Shown here: piece after piece, positions 34,036 to 45,585 of the stretch
How positions within the stretch are numbered: the first letter of the stretch is position 1
Layout of the letters: each line of letters starts with the position of its first letter
Assembly: GCA_028583605.1 (NCBI GenBank)
Contig: CM053331.1
Location: forward strand, 10,958,857-11,022,856
Length of the DNA stretch: 64,000 nt
DNA from: Dastarcus helophoroides
Lineage: Eukaryota; Arthropoda; Insecta; Coleoptera; Bothrideridae
Reading direction: 5' to 3'
Made by a program: the position numbers and the translations under genes
Notes under the pieces: generated by a model
What the model saw: only the letters and a program-made list of their open reading frames with translations
Database searches by the model: none
What the model was told of the DNA's origin: nothing

Positions 34036-35344
34036 ATAAAGATATAATTTTATTTCAAAATTAGTTAATGGTCAACATTCGACCAGTACTAAGTACAGGG
34101 TTATTGATTATTAGAGATAGGATTTAAGGTAAAATCATATGTCCTACCTTTTCACATTTTTAGCGTTTCTCGTATGTTATTGCCTAAATTTAAATTTTGC
34201 TTATTTTTTGCTTTTTGATACATGATTTTAACCTATTTTCAGAAAGTTTCGTGCCTATTTATCCTTTTAAGTGGGTTTTCCCTAGTTTATTTACCCTTCT
34301 GAAGAATTTAAGCAGAAATGTCTACACACACACATAATAAAAATACAAAGCAATAAAATACAAATTTAATTTATTTTAATAACAATAAACTTTAAGTCTA
34401 AATTGATAAGAAATGTAATTTAATAACAAGTACTCTTATGACCTATCCAGTCACCTATAAGTTGTGCCTGCTATTGAGACGCAGGACGATTGAACTACGT
34501 TACCTTTTTTTGGAATAATTTGGTATGTTAAATTATATCATAGCAAACATTATTGAAAATGTCATATATTAAAGTTTTGAACTTAAACCTGGATTATTGG
34601 AACTTGGAATTTTAATTCGAAATGTTCAAAAAAGGGTACATTTAGAATGGCAAAAGTCGTTTTAGTAAAAGTTTAGTTACGAGTGAGTATAAACTTAAAA
34701 AAAAGAAACTACATTTATTAATAATTATTTTTAAAAAAATATTTACTTTTTTAGAAATTTGAACTTCCCAATATAAAGTGGAATACGTTAATTACATTAA
34801 TTTTTAACACTCTTTGAACCTGAAATTTTTAGTTTTTTAAATTTTAAATTCTAAAAATAAGTTAACATGATTGAATTAGAAATATCGACCAAATAAATAT
34901 CTAATTATTTCTTTCATAGATTATTTTAACAAAATTTTATTTCATAGAGCGCCTTATTAACTTTGGTCTATAGAAATATCAGAGCCTCAATTTCAACGCT
35001 TTTAACCCACTTAGGGATTTGGTTGTTAAAATAGACCAAACGGGTGTTCAATTATTTTTTTCAGAGATTGTTCACCTATACAATATTTTAGGTTATGCCC
35101 AGAATGCAGTAAGTATTAAATTTGTTTTATGCCAATTTCAAAACACCATTTCATCCTCGATCCTTTACCCCCTTAGCTGGAAGGATAACCCATATAGCGC
35201 CGGATTTTCAGTGTGTGGGTACAGACTAAGACCCCTGTTTCTTTGGGCCGGGCTCTTGCCCCCCAATCCCTCCGTCGGAACAGTACATTAACACTGGAGC
35301 ACTAATATAAGTTGTTTTTTCTAAAATAAACAAAACACAAAAAA
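34036..35344. other. Non-coding stretch, no gene seen
   Basis: AT-rich to about 34980. A 90-codon frame at 35019..35291 has no recognisable domain. Confidence 0.45.
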
Positions 35345-36475
35345 ATTCTCTAGGAAGACATTCGTTGTTGCAGCGTGGAGGACCATCCTCGATCTTTTGA
35401 TTCTGGTTGAGAAGTCTGAATCGTAGTCCACTACCTATCGAACTGGCTCGTAGGGGTGCATTTCTGCTCTCAACATGACTCTACAATTTACCTCCCTGAT
35501 GAAATCTCTTATCTTAGGTAGGTCTACTTTTCTATGGAGTTGCTCATTTCTGGAAAACCATGAAGCATCTACGTTTTGTCTCAGAAAGACGTTCTGGAAC
35601 ATTTGGAGTTTTTTCATCTGATTATCGGAAGCCTGTGACAAGACTACAGATTCGTAGGTCATCGCTGGTTTTATGACTGATGTGTATAGCAACACTTTAA
35701 GCCCAAAGGGCAGTTAGTTATTTCTGCCAACCCTTGCCAGCAGCAATCCCTTAAGCATTCTGGCCTTGGACACTGCATAATTGATGTGTTCTTTTGTCGA
35801 GAATTACACCTAAATACTCTGCCTGAAGTCTTCAGTTGACTTTTTGCCATGGACTTGAACATAACCATATGATTGAAGTTTCCTTTGGTGAAGAAGACTG
35901 CTTTGGTCTTATCTGCTTTGACTTGGATTTTTCATTAATTAAAATGTTCTAGAGTAGTTCTGTAGACCTCTGGTGACACCAATTCTAAACTTGGAGAATA
36001 AGCCTGTATCGTTTGCGCAAGTTGCTAGTAGCGTCTGGTCGATTGTTCGAATGTATGCTGTGAACGAAGAGTATAGGAGGGGTGACAAGGCAGAACCTTG
36101 AGGTACCGTGTACTCCAGCCTATACTGGTTAGATAATAGTTCCTGTCCCACCTTTGCCCTAACTGAGCGCTGTCCAGGAAGGACATTAGAGGTATCCTGA
36201 ACTGATGCATCTTGTAAACTAATCCTTGGTGCCAAACCGTGTCAAGTGCCTTCAAGATATCGAAGAAAATAGCTCCTACTATCTGATTCCAGTTCATACA
36301 GGGAGTGATTTTTTCAGCCCCCTGCAGCAACTAGTCCAAGGTAGAGTGCATTGCTCCTTAGGAATGATATCGCGATCGTAGATCACGCATCTTCAAAATC
36401 CTCTCGGCCACCTTACCCATCTTGGATAAGAGATTTATTGGCTTGACCTATTAGAGTAGGTATTTCCAAAAAATT
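35345..36475 (-). mobile_element. Jockey-type non-LTR retrotransposon fragment
   Basis: Reverse-strand pieces in order: VGAIFFDILKALDTVWHQGLVYKM (palm motif A region, 36025..36330), PQGSALSPLLYS followed by a decayed catalytic box, LLATCANDTGLFSKFRIG (36235..35939), a thumb segment (35868..35671), and the C-terminal VIKPAMTYESVVLSQASDNQMKKLQMFQN and NVDASWFSRNEQLHRKVDLP (35695..35435). The catalytic YADD is ANDT. It runs off 3' near 35345 in T-rich (tail-like) sequence. It is a different family from the 1..1915 LINE. Confidence 0.85.
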
Positions 36476-39200
36476 TTTTATTGCTTGCCTTTACCAAGAA
36501 GGAAACGTACTCTTCTAAGTTCGTGCCTCTGACTTCAATACTTTTAGACTTGCGTTGATAATTAAGTTTTTCTATCAATCGAAAGTTGTCTCTTTATAAT
36601 ACAAGTAGAAATGTTAACAAACATTCGATGTTTATAAACGATTTTTGTTCCCAAAATTCGAAAAATTTTTTGGAAGCTTGAATTTTTTTTAAGCGTTGAC
36701 GTGAATTTTAGAGGATATTAAATTTATTTGTTAAATTCTGAAGTAAATAGGATTTTTTTATTACCTTACGCTTTTTTATGGAGTCGCGATTTTAGATTAC
36801 TATCGTTATTGAAAATATTAGCATTTAAGGGAATTTGTGCAATCCTATAAAAATATTGGGTTCACATTGTGCAATGTCAATGCCATGTACTGAATGTGGC
36901 AGCTTTCCTTAATCAAGGGCCAACAATATATTACGTTTTACCTTATTAACCTTGTTTACTCCGATGGGGGTGTAATTTCTTTGTTTTTCCTCTTGCATTA
37001 TATTAGCTACTAGTGCATTCTCATAGCATGTTAGAAGTTTTATTTCTAGTTCACTTCGTATGTATAAGCATGTTCCATAGTCTAGGTAAGTTATGAGACT
37101 TCGCTGAAATAAATATGAGAGAAAACTTCAATTCAACTTTTACGGGAAAGGAGAAAATTAGGATCATTTCAATATTTCATATCAGTTTAGAAGTAATAAT
37201 TTTTATTGCAAAACGTCCTGCCAATGCGGTGTTGGTGTGAGCTTGTACTATTAGCAAGTTCGTAATAAATTTGGAGTTTGCAAAGCTATAACACTTAAGT
37301 TGGGTTATGAGCAGCCGTATTACTCGTAGAAGTGAAACTTTTGACAGGCGCTTGATTTCTTACCGGTAGTGGAACCGCAGCCGATACATTCAACACGGAC
37401 ATCTTAGTTTATAGCATTTTTCACACCATTTATCGATATAGCAGACACCGGCGATATGTTATATGCTGTGTAAACGTTCGTGTGCTACACGTCGCATCGA
37501 GGCGTACTTGGCGTCGCGACGAAGTCGACGTTGGGAAATTTTAAAAAGGCATAGTCGCCTATCGCCACTGCGATATCTAGAAATGATTTATGGTTGGCGT
37601 GGTGTTGCTAGAATAAATCGCTTAGGATTTTGCACTTGGCCAAAGCAACGTTGAACACCATCCAAAATTGGAGAAACGAGGGTGATTTATATGGCGAATA
37701 GCAAAAGAGCAGGGGGAAATGCAGCTAATGTTCTACACTTCAGCGATGATACGATGCGCTTTTTTAAGCTTGGATTTTACGTTATCATTGTAGTATAAAA
37801 TATAATTACACAGAACATTGATGCAATGATGCAAGATATCTTTATAGTCATATTATACGGGGAGTTGGTCATTTAATTAATTATCTACATGTATATTTTA
37901 TAACTAATATCATCACTTTGTCTTTGCTTATGTAGATTAAGCTGTAAATACGATTGGACTAACTCTTTGTGGATGCTAGCTAATATGCATAACGTCCATT
38001 TTTCGACTCTCACATGATTTGTTTTTGTGTTTTTTTCGAAAACGTTCACTTGCAGAGAAAGAAATTTAAAAATTGACTTATTTTAACTGATTATTATCGA
38101 ACATTTTCTCTGTGATACATTTTATTTTTTTCTCATGGAAATCGTACTATATATTCGCAAATTTAAAAAGAGGCGTTTTTTTATGATGGTACCCATATAT
38201 CATTATGATTATATTCATTACAATTAATAAGTAAAATGTTATAATTTAATTTTGTTTTGTTTTGTTTTTGTCAAGCATTCTTCGGATATATTTCTTAATT
38301 TAGACACTTTTGGAAATTTGACATCTTTGTGCAATACTAAAATACCCAATTTTATTTTAAACCAAATTACAACTCTTCAAATAAATGAAATTCTAACGGT
38401 AAAGTCCTTAAAATGGAGACCTACTGAATACCAGATAGTAGTAGAGGCGAAAGCTCTCTAATTGTATTTTCTCGTTGTTTCTCAGGTTTCTTTTGTACTA
38501 ACATGTCACCAGTGAAAACGCAAAAATATAATTAAACCTGCCAAAGTTTTAGGGTCACATAAATTAAATCCTAATTAAAATGGCGACTGCAGCGAAACAT
38601 TTAATAACCTCATCATATTTAAGTTTCTAACATTTTCCCGTTTTCGTATATTCGCCGACTTCGGCATTTCATTTATGGGCATTTTTAGTGAGGTCATATA
38701 TTTTACGAGGATTTTTAGTTTGCAACAGAGGTAATAAACAGGCTTCCAAACAATAACCCGGCAGAATTATAGTAAACGTAATGTCCGAACATAGAGTTTC
38801 ATTAATGTCTTTACCCTAGCACGTCCATTAAAGACCGGAATCAGAATAAATAAATATCAGCATCACATAACCAACCCGGTTGAATTTGATTCGTGATTAT
38901 GGCACGCATTGTAAAGTGGTTTTTCCGATGAGCTTTTGACCTATTGGGAAAAGCTTTGCGTTATTTGCATAAATTAATGAGTTTTACAGCGGCGATAAAT
39001 CCTGAAACCCATAAACATTCTCGCTGCAAACAATAAAGTGATCTGAAAGTAAATTATACACTAACAATGTTAATAGCCCAACTACTTCTTTAAAATGCAT
39101 GAAGCGTTGGCTGTTTTGAAAGGAAAACAAGTCTAAGGAAATATAATTTGTAAAAGTAAAAATATAAAGAAATAAAGCGCAAAATAAAACACTTAAAAGA
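36476..39200. other. Non-coding stretch; two islands of complex sequence
   Basis: A GC-richer patch at 37310..37740 includes a 63-codon Arg-rich frame (37463..37654) without recognisable identity. At 38500..39000 the sequence is non-repetitive with several TAAT/ATTA words and no AT-decay pattern; it is a candidate regulatory island. No gene is supported. Confidence 0.35.
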
Positions 39201-39260
39201 AAGCTGCGAGCTGATTCGGAACTTTGTCGTAAGCTGCGAGCTGATTCGGAACTTTGTCGT
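39201..39260 (+). repeat. Perfect 30-base tandem duplication
   Basis: The unit beginning AAGCTGCGAGCTGATTCGG and ending TTTGTCGT occurs exactly twice, 39201..39230 and 39231..39260. Confidence 0.97.
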
Positions 39261-39938
39261 AACGGGGGGTCTTTCAAGCGTGTCTTATACTAATTACAAC
39301 AAATAACCAGTTTGGAGATCATTGGACCGCAAAAAATAGAATCTGTACTATACAAAACAACAAAACACAGAATATATTCGGTTAGGAGTCCGTGGTGGTG
39401 TGCGACTCTATTGATTCCCGGAGCACCAATCATATATGTCCATACTATAGGGGCTATCTACGGATGAGAAAGGAATAATACTAGCAAAAATCCACAAGGG
39501 ACTTGAATTTTCCGACGGAGACTACAAAAATTCACGCCCGACACAACGCCCCCCATAAAAAATGGCATTTCGCCGAGAGCGGTGGTAACCAGTCAGCGGA
39601 ACTGTCACTTCCTCCATACACCAGAAATGACGTTATCGTCATATATCTTTGCTGACTGTAAATGCAACATCACCATAAGGTATCACTAGTTGGCAAGTTT
39701 TCATCAGTGCACTTTAAATTCATAAAAAGCTGCATCACAAATTAGCACCTAGATTAATGGCATTTAAATTTCAAGAAAACAGTGTAGATTGCCAGATTAA
39801 AGTCTCAAATTTGAAATAAATACCAGAATTACGATGTTAAAGTGGATATTTCACATAAAGCTCACTTCCTTTCTAAAAAAAATCGACATTCTTAACGTTT
39901 ACTATATAAAATTCTTTAATATTCATAAACAATCAACC
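39261..39938. other. Spacer, no gene seen
   Basis: Complex at 39360..39700, AT-rich after; no reading frame of note. Confidence 0.45.
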
Positions 39939-40117
39939 GTATTAACAACAAATATTAAAAATTCCACGATGTTTCATTGACTTAGCCGTTGTTATGCTAA
40001 CAAACTTTGCTACAATCCTAGACAATGCTGAAAAGCGAAACCTGGTCCAGTCGCATCAAATATTTCTCCAAGTGTAGTGGAATTTTTAAGATTTATTGTT
40101 TTATATGTTGTTAATAC
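39939..40117 (+). mobile_element. Short inverted-repeat element with hammerhead-like motif
   Basis: The left arm (39939..39968) GTATTAACAACAAATATTAA...TTCCAC is mirrored at 40077..40117 (GTGGAATTTTTAAGA...TTGTTAATAC). Between the arms is a CTAGACAATGCTGAAAAGC / GAAACCTGGTC block (40018..40050), which resembles the CUGAUGA-hairpin-GAAAC hammerhead layout with a degraded first core. A related block is on the reverse strand at 62640..62765. No protein. Confidence 0.5.
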
Positions 40118-40647
40118 AGTTTATTAGTTACGAATAAAAAAAATTGACATTTTCTAATATAAATTTAAAATGTCCGAAAATTCGAAAGAAAAACTTGGAA
40201 AGTTAAGAAAATCTCGAGTGGATCTGAATATTTTGGGTTCAGTTACAAATAGACTGAACTGTTTAAAAGCGCAGTAAGTTTTATCTGGAAGTATTAAAAA
40301 AGTTTATGTAATTAGCAGCTGATCAAGCAAGAAAGTTTAGGAACTTTGATTTTATTTATTTATTTTTTTTTTTGTTTTTTTCGAAATAACCATTTAAACA
40401 TAGAATTTTATCTTTTTAATAATTTCAGGTAGAATAGTTCAGTTTCAAATCTAATTTTTGGATTAAATCCGAAAGTAAAAACTGGAAAAATCAAAAATTC
40501 AAGATTTCTAAAAAACTCAAAAACTTTTTCTTGCATTTTTTAGAGATTTGTACCTTTGCCAAATATCCTAGTTTAAACTTTTTTTAGAATATCAAACTTA
40601 AAAAATATTTATTTTTAAATTTAAAACCGAAATATCAACGATGAGGT
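40118..40647. other. AT-rich spacer, no gene seen
   Basis: Nothing recognisable on either strand. Confidence 0.5.
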
Positions 40648-40781
40648 CGACCTTTCCATCAAATTCCAAAAAACAGGTTCAAAAAATGTTAAGATCAAAT
40701 TCTAAACCCAAAACGACCTTTCCATCAAATTCCAAAAAACAGGTTCAAAAAATGTTAAGATCAAATTCTAAACCCAGAACG
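40648..40781 (+). repeat. Tandem duplication, 66-base period
   Basis: CGACCTTTCCATCAAATTCC...TTCTAAACCCA is present at 40648 and 40714 with almost no differences. Confidence 0.92.
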
Positions 40782-40870
40782 TTTAAGTTTAAAATCCAAA
40801 TTTCCTGAAAATCCCTAAATTGGTAATTTGAGAAAACGCCGAAACTTCGACAAAAAAATTAGTTATACAG

Positions 40871-42058
40871 GTTGTAAAAAATTCGCTTCTCACTACAGGA
40901 ATCTCGAAAACGGTAAGAGATACAGCACCGGTTAAATTATTAGTTGTACAATTTGGCGATCAGAAATATTTTGTTGAAAAATCAAAAATATCTCTTGCTG
41001 TTCTTGAGATTTTGAAAGATACGTAAAATTTTGGATTTTGGTTTTTATTATTTCTTGGCGTTATTTACAAATTAATCGAAAAACTAAAAAGCCTTCTTTA
41101 CTGACGTTTTTTATCCTTCACAAGATAGCATCAGAAGTTTTTTTATTAGAAGTTTCGTCTTTTTACAACCATCATCAAATTCGTTATTTTAAATACGGAC
41201 CTGCAATTTTTATCGCATCTTTGTTCAGATTTTGAAATTCCGATTTTATTAATGTATGTGGCCAAGTGTTTCGTAACTTTAAACCATCATCAAGGAACAA
41301 ACACTTTATTTTAGATTAACGTTAGTGTATTATTTTTTAAATAGTAAGGAATTATTGTTTACAATAAAATTATAAAAATGCAATTAATTGGTAAGAAAAA
41401 GGGTAATGGCAACATTAATAAACTTTAACAAGAAACAGCGGGCATACCCATAAACAATTGACCACCAAAAATAATGATTAATAACTACCAACAAACAACT
41501 ATGGCTATTTAGAATAGCAAATAACAAATAAAACAATAGCTGTCATACTTAGTTTGCCATATTTTATTACATTCTGGTTAACTATTATACAAAATACGTT
41601 TATTTGAAAAAGGTGTTTTTCCTTGATGATATCTTACAATCACGAAATGTTTAACCACATAAAAGTTTGGTACATCAGAGAAGTCGAAGATTTAAAAACT
41701 ACACAAGAATGCGATAAAAATTACAGGCCCGTATTAAAAATAACGAAATTGATGATGGTAGAGAAAAGACGAAACGTCTAATGAAAAAACTTCTTATGCT
41801 ACCTTGTGAAGGATAAAAAACGTCAATAAAAAAGTGTTTTTATTTTTTTGATTACTCTTCAAATAACGCCAAGAAATAATAAAAACGAAAATCCAAAATT
41901 TTACATTTTTCCAAGAATCTCAAGAACAGCACGAGATTTCCGATTTTTCAACGGAATATTTCAGATCGCCAAATTGTGCAACTGTGCCTTGGTTTAACCG
42001 ATGCTGTATCTGTTACCGTTTTCGAATTCCCTGTAGTGAAAAGCGAATTTGTTACAAA
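40871..42058. mobile_element. Foldback element with about 365-base inverted arms
   Basis: The left arm 40871..41235 and right arm 41690..42058 are reverse complements with moderate divergence. Landmarks include AATTCGCTTCTCACTACAGG, TCGAAAACGGTAA, CAATTTGGCGATC, TTATTATTTCTTGGCGTTATTT and GACGTTTTTTATCCTTCACAAG. The centre (about 455 bases) is AT-rich with no frame. Both arms and the centre each contain a TTGATGATGGT...CGAAAC block (arms at 41146..41185 and 41748..41785, centre at 41262..41300), the same layout as the hammerhead-like motifs elsewhere. The right arm abuts the TA microsatellite. Confidence 0.85.
41748..41785 (+). ncRNA. Hammerhead-like block in foldback arm
   Basis: TTGATGATGG, a weak hairpin, then GACGAAACGTCTAATG, with TGATGA in place of CUGAUGA's first bases, GAAAC and a GTC triplet. 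The mirror copy on the reverse strand at 41146..41185 has GAAACTTC instead. Pairing of stem II is poor. Confidence 0.35.
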
Positions 42059-42070
42059 GATAAAAATGTA

Positions 42071-42072
<2 letters not shown>

Positions 42073-42164
<92 letters not shown>
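42073..42164. repeat. TA microsatellite, about 46 units
   Basis: An uninterrupted TA run. It sits exactly at the 3' end of the reverse-strand LINE that follows, so it may be that element's repetitive tail, extended. The long Ile-Tyr open frames across it are artefacts. Confidence 0.97.
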
Positions 42165-42165
<1 letters not shown>

Positions 42166-43351
42166 GGTTGTCGCCGCCTCTCCGTCCCCAGTTTCCAATC
42201 TCTTCTGTCGTGACACATATCTTCCCCTAAATTCCTTGCTTCCATAGCTTTGTTGATATTATCTCGCCAGCTACTTCTTGGTCTTCATCTTTTCCTTTTT
42301 TCTGGATGTATCCACGCTAACACTTTTCTTCGTCAGTTTGTTTCTTTTATTTGTATGTCCGAACCAAGACTATTGTATGTCGTTAATAATATCTCTCTCG
42401 ATGCCTTCTCATTTCCATATTTCTACATCTTTTGAGTTCTAATTTTCAACTGCTTATTCTCAAGAAGTCCATCTCCATGGCCAGCAATTTTTTCCTATTT
42501 ACTTTATTTAGATCCCATATTTCTGCACCATAAGTTTTAAATACTCTTAACGATTGAGTTGTAAATGCGTATTTTGGTTTCTCGCTTAATATTTCTTTCC
42601 CAAAGTATGGAATTGAGTGCTCCAGTGGTTTTTCTACCTTTTGTTATTTTTCCTTCAATTTCATTTTTACTATTCCCTTGCTTATGGAAAATGACTCCCA
42701 AATATCTAGCGTTGTCGGTGTTTTTTATTGTTCCATGTTCCAGAGGTAGGTTGCTGTTATTATCACTGCCCATTGTTAGGTATTCAGGTTCTTTATAAGT
42801 CCAGCTAGAGTATTCTCTTCGCTTAGCTTTCTAACCATATAGCTTGAATTTTATTCGTCTGCAATCACTATTTGGTCGTCAGCAAAGTAGAGAGTAAGTA
42901 GAGTGTGGTCCCCTACCCGAAGTCTCATGTTTTTTACATTTACGTGTCCCTCCTTTCAAGGATTAGTCGAGGTGTATAAAACAATGTAGGAAATAAACAA
43001 CATCCTTGTCTTAGTCCCTTTGCCATGTTAAAGGACTCGTCAGTGACGTTCCGATTTTGATTACGGCATGGTTTTATTTATAGTAAAGTTGAACGGTTCG
43101 AATTAATGATGGTCTTATATCAAGTTTTTTATTGTTTTCCATAATTAAGATATTGGGACACTATCATAAGCTTTTTCTAGATCTATAAAAGCTATATGGG
43201 TCTCTCTATTTTACTGAGTTCCCTTTTCTAAAGCTATTTTTAGAGTAAAAAGATTGTCTATCGTAGACCTTCCCGCTCGGAATCCTGCTTGTTTCTCCGG
43301 TTGTTTATCTTTAATATCCTCTTCTATTAGATTTCTAAGGACTTAAAAATA

Positions 43352-43777
43352 TACAGGGTGTTACAAAAGTCCGGGCCGCTACTTCAGGAGCATATTCTAC
43401 ACATTAAAATATGAAAAATGTTAAAATACATTTTTTTCTTTAAATTGCCTCCTAACGGAGATATGACCATTTAAAGATGGCGCCCCTAAAGTGGTTTTTT
43501 TTACTACAAAAAGTTAACGGTTAGTAGCAAAGTCATAAAATTGGGCAAGCAGTTAAAGAATTGGATTAGGCATATTCTCATGTAACATATTTTTTAAATA
43601 AGCAGTAGCGTGGTGTGTAGGGGGTTGCCCGCGATTATTTTTTGCCGTAACTTTTTTGTATTGCAATATTTTGACACAAAAGTGCCATAATCGTAAAAAG
43701 CAACATTTTTTATACAAAAAAGGTATTCTTTCTCAAAGTCGCTAAAAGTAACCGTTTCCGAGAAAAAGGCGTTTAAA
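43352..43777 (+). repeat. Left TIR of DD41D transposon
   Basis: 426 bases, inverted copy at 45161..45585; ends inward at GGCGTTTAAA. Confidence 0.92.
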
Positions 43778-44015
43778 TAATCCTATCCCGTCTTCGAAAT
43801 TCTAACTAATTTGTATAAGAAAAAATAAGTTGGTCATGCAAACTGATCGTAAAGAAAACAATTGTACTTGACAATATCTGCCAGAGATTGACGTTGTGTC
43901 ACTGATAAAATTTGGTCGTAAGCTGTAAACTTTAGCAGTTTTTGTTGTCAATAGTAAGTGTAGTAGTTTTTTAACTTTTCATTATTTTGATAAAATAGAC
44001 TATTCAAATCAAGAA

Positions 44016-45106
44016 ATGGCCGATATGCATTTAATGTACGGGATTGCAAATTGTAATCGTGCTGAAGCAAGACGGCTTTATGCTGAACGTTTTCCTAATA
44101 GACACCTACCAGGAGAAAAATTGTTCCAGAAAATTCATGCTCGTTTATGTGAAACAGGAAATTTTGTTTTCAAAGGCGAACGTGTTGGAAGGCCAAACGC
44201 AGAAGTTGCTAATTTAGAGGAGCGTGTGCTTCAGCGAGTTGAAGAAGATCCATGTGTCAGCACTAGACAACTTGCTTTAGCCGAAGGAGTAAATCACGTA
44301 ACTATCTGGCGAATTTTGAAATTTTACCAATTTTACCAATTTTACCCCAAAGAGTGCAAGGGTTACTTGCTGCTGATTATCCTCCAAGAATAGAATTTTG
44401 TAACTGGCTATTGCATAAGATCGCTGAAAATGAGAACTTTCCATCGCTCATATTATTTACGGACGAAGCGGGTTTTACCAGAAACGGGATACTTAACTTT
44501 CACAACATGCATCAGTGGCAAGGTGAAAATCCCAATGCAGTTATTCAGTCGAGACATCAGCAACATTTTTCGCTTAACATTTGGGGAGGAATAATAGGGG
44601 ACTCTATAATTGGACCGTTTTTTTTACCTCATAGGTTAACAGGAGCATCATATAGACATTTTTTTCAAACAGAGTTACCCGTGTTACTTGAAAATGTTCC
44701 ACTCATAACAAGACAGCGAATGTGGATAATGCACGATGGGGCACCTGCCCATTTTAGTGCAGTTGCTAGGGAATTTTTAAATAACAACTATCATCAACGA
44801 TGGATAGGTCGAGGAGGTCCGATACCATGGCCAGCTAGGTCTCCTGACCTCAACCCACTCGATTTCTACTTATGGGGACATCTAAAGCAGATCGTCTTCT
44901 CCACACCAGTTGACAATATCAATGATCTTCGTGAACGAATTGAAAATGGGTTCAACCAGATTCACAATACACCAGGCATTTGCGAGAGAGTAAGGAGTTC
45001 CCTTAGAAGACGAGCCGAGCAATGTATTGCTGCAGGGGGCAGTAATTTCGAACACTTGCTTTGTTTTTTTTTTAATTTTGTACTATTTTTATATCAATGC
45101 AGTTAG
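44016..45106 (+). pseudogene. DD41D transposase with one frameshift
   Basis: The transposase would cut and paste the element by binding its TIRs. The first part, 44016..about 44345 (MADMHLMYGIANCNRAEARR..., LYAERFPNRHLPG), is the HTH region often annotated DUF4817, with a second HTH at DPCVSTRQLALAEGVNHVTIWRIL. The frame shifts within a TTTTACC-rich triplet repeat at about 44325..44350 and continues in another frame as PQRVQGLLAADYPPRIEFC. Catalytic residues in the second part: Asp of LFTDEAGF, Asp of WIMHDGAPAHF, Asp of SPDLNPLDFYLWG. I count 41 residues between the last two, hence DD41D. All three are intact. The start at 44016 gives the expected N terminus. Correct length apart from the frameshift. 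Confidence 0.92.
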
Positions 45107-45160
45107 TAGTGGATAAATTAGAAATTTGCAAAACGAATTCTAATAAATGCAACAATTTTG

Positions 45161-45585
45161 TTTAAACGCTTTTTTCTCGGAAACGGTTACTTTTAGCGAC
45201 TTTGAGAAAGAGTACCTTTTTTGTATAAAAAATGTTGCTTTTTACGATTATGGTACTTTTGTGTCGAAATATTGCAATACAAAAGAGTTACGGCAAAAAA
45301 TAATCGCGGGCAACCCCCTACAGACCATGCTACTGCTTATTTAAAAAATATGTTACATGAGAATATGCCTAATCCAATTCTTTAACTGCTTGCTCAATTT
45401 CATGACTTTGCTACCAACCGTTAACTTTTTGTAGTAAAAAAACCACTTTAGGGGCGCCATCTTTAAATGGTCATATCTCCGTTAGGAGGCAATTTAAAGA
45501 AAAAAATGTATTTCAACATTTTTCATATTTTAATATGTAGAATATGCCCCTGAAGTAGCGGCCCGGACTTTTGTAACACCCTGTA
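45161..45585 (-). repeat. Right TIR of DD41D transposon
   Basis: 425 bases; reverse complement of 43352..43777 with few mismatches. Confidence 0.92.

Larger units (their letters stand above)
43352..45585 (+). mobile_element. Tc1/mariner-superfamily DD41D transposon with 426-base TIRs
   Basis: The left TIR 43352..43777 and right TIR 45161..45585 are near-identical reverse complements beginning TACAGGGTGTTACAAAAGTC. TA at both outer edges is the target duplication. The single gene (44016..45106) lies between. TIRs this long are unusual for a Tc1/mariner-type element, where tens of bases are common. The high TIR similarity and only one clear frame break in the gene make it the youngest-looking element in the window. 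It interrupts the LINE at 42165..46110 in its RT domain. Confidence 0.93.

Noticed and set aside
41976..42247. Two 84-87 codon frames of alternating Ile-Tyr
   Set aside because: They are translations of the TA microsatellite and have no coding meaning.
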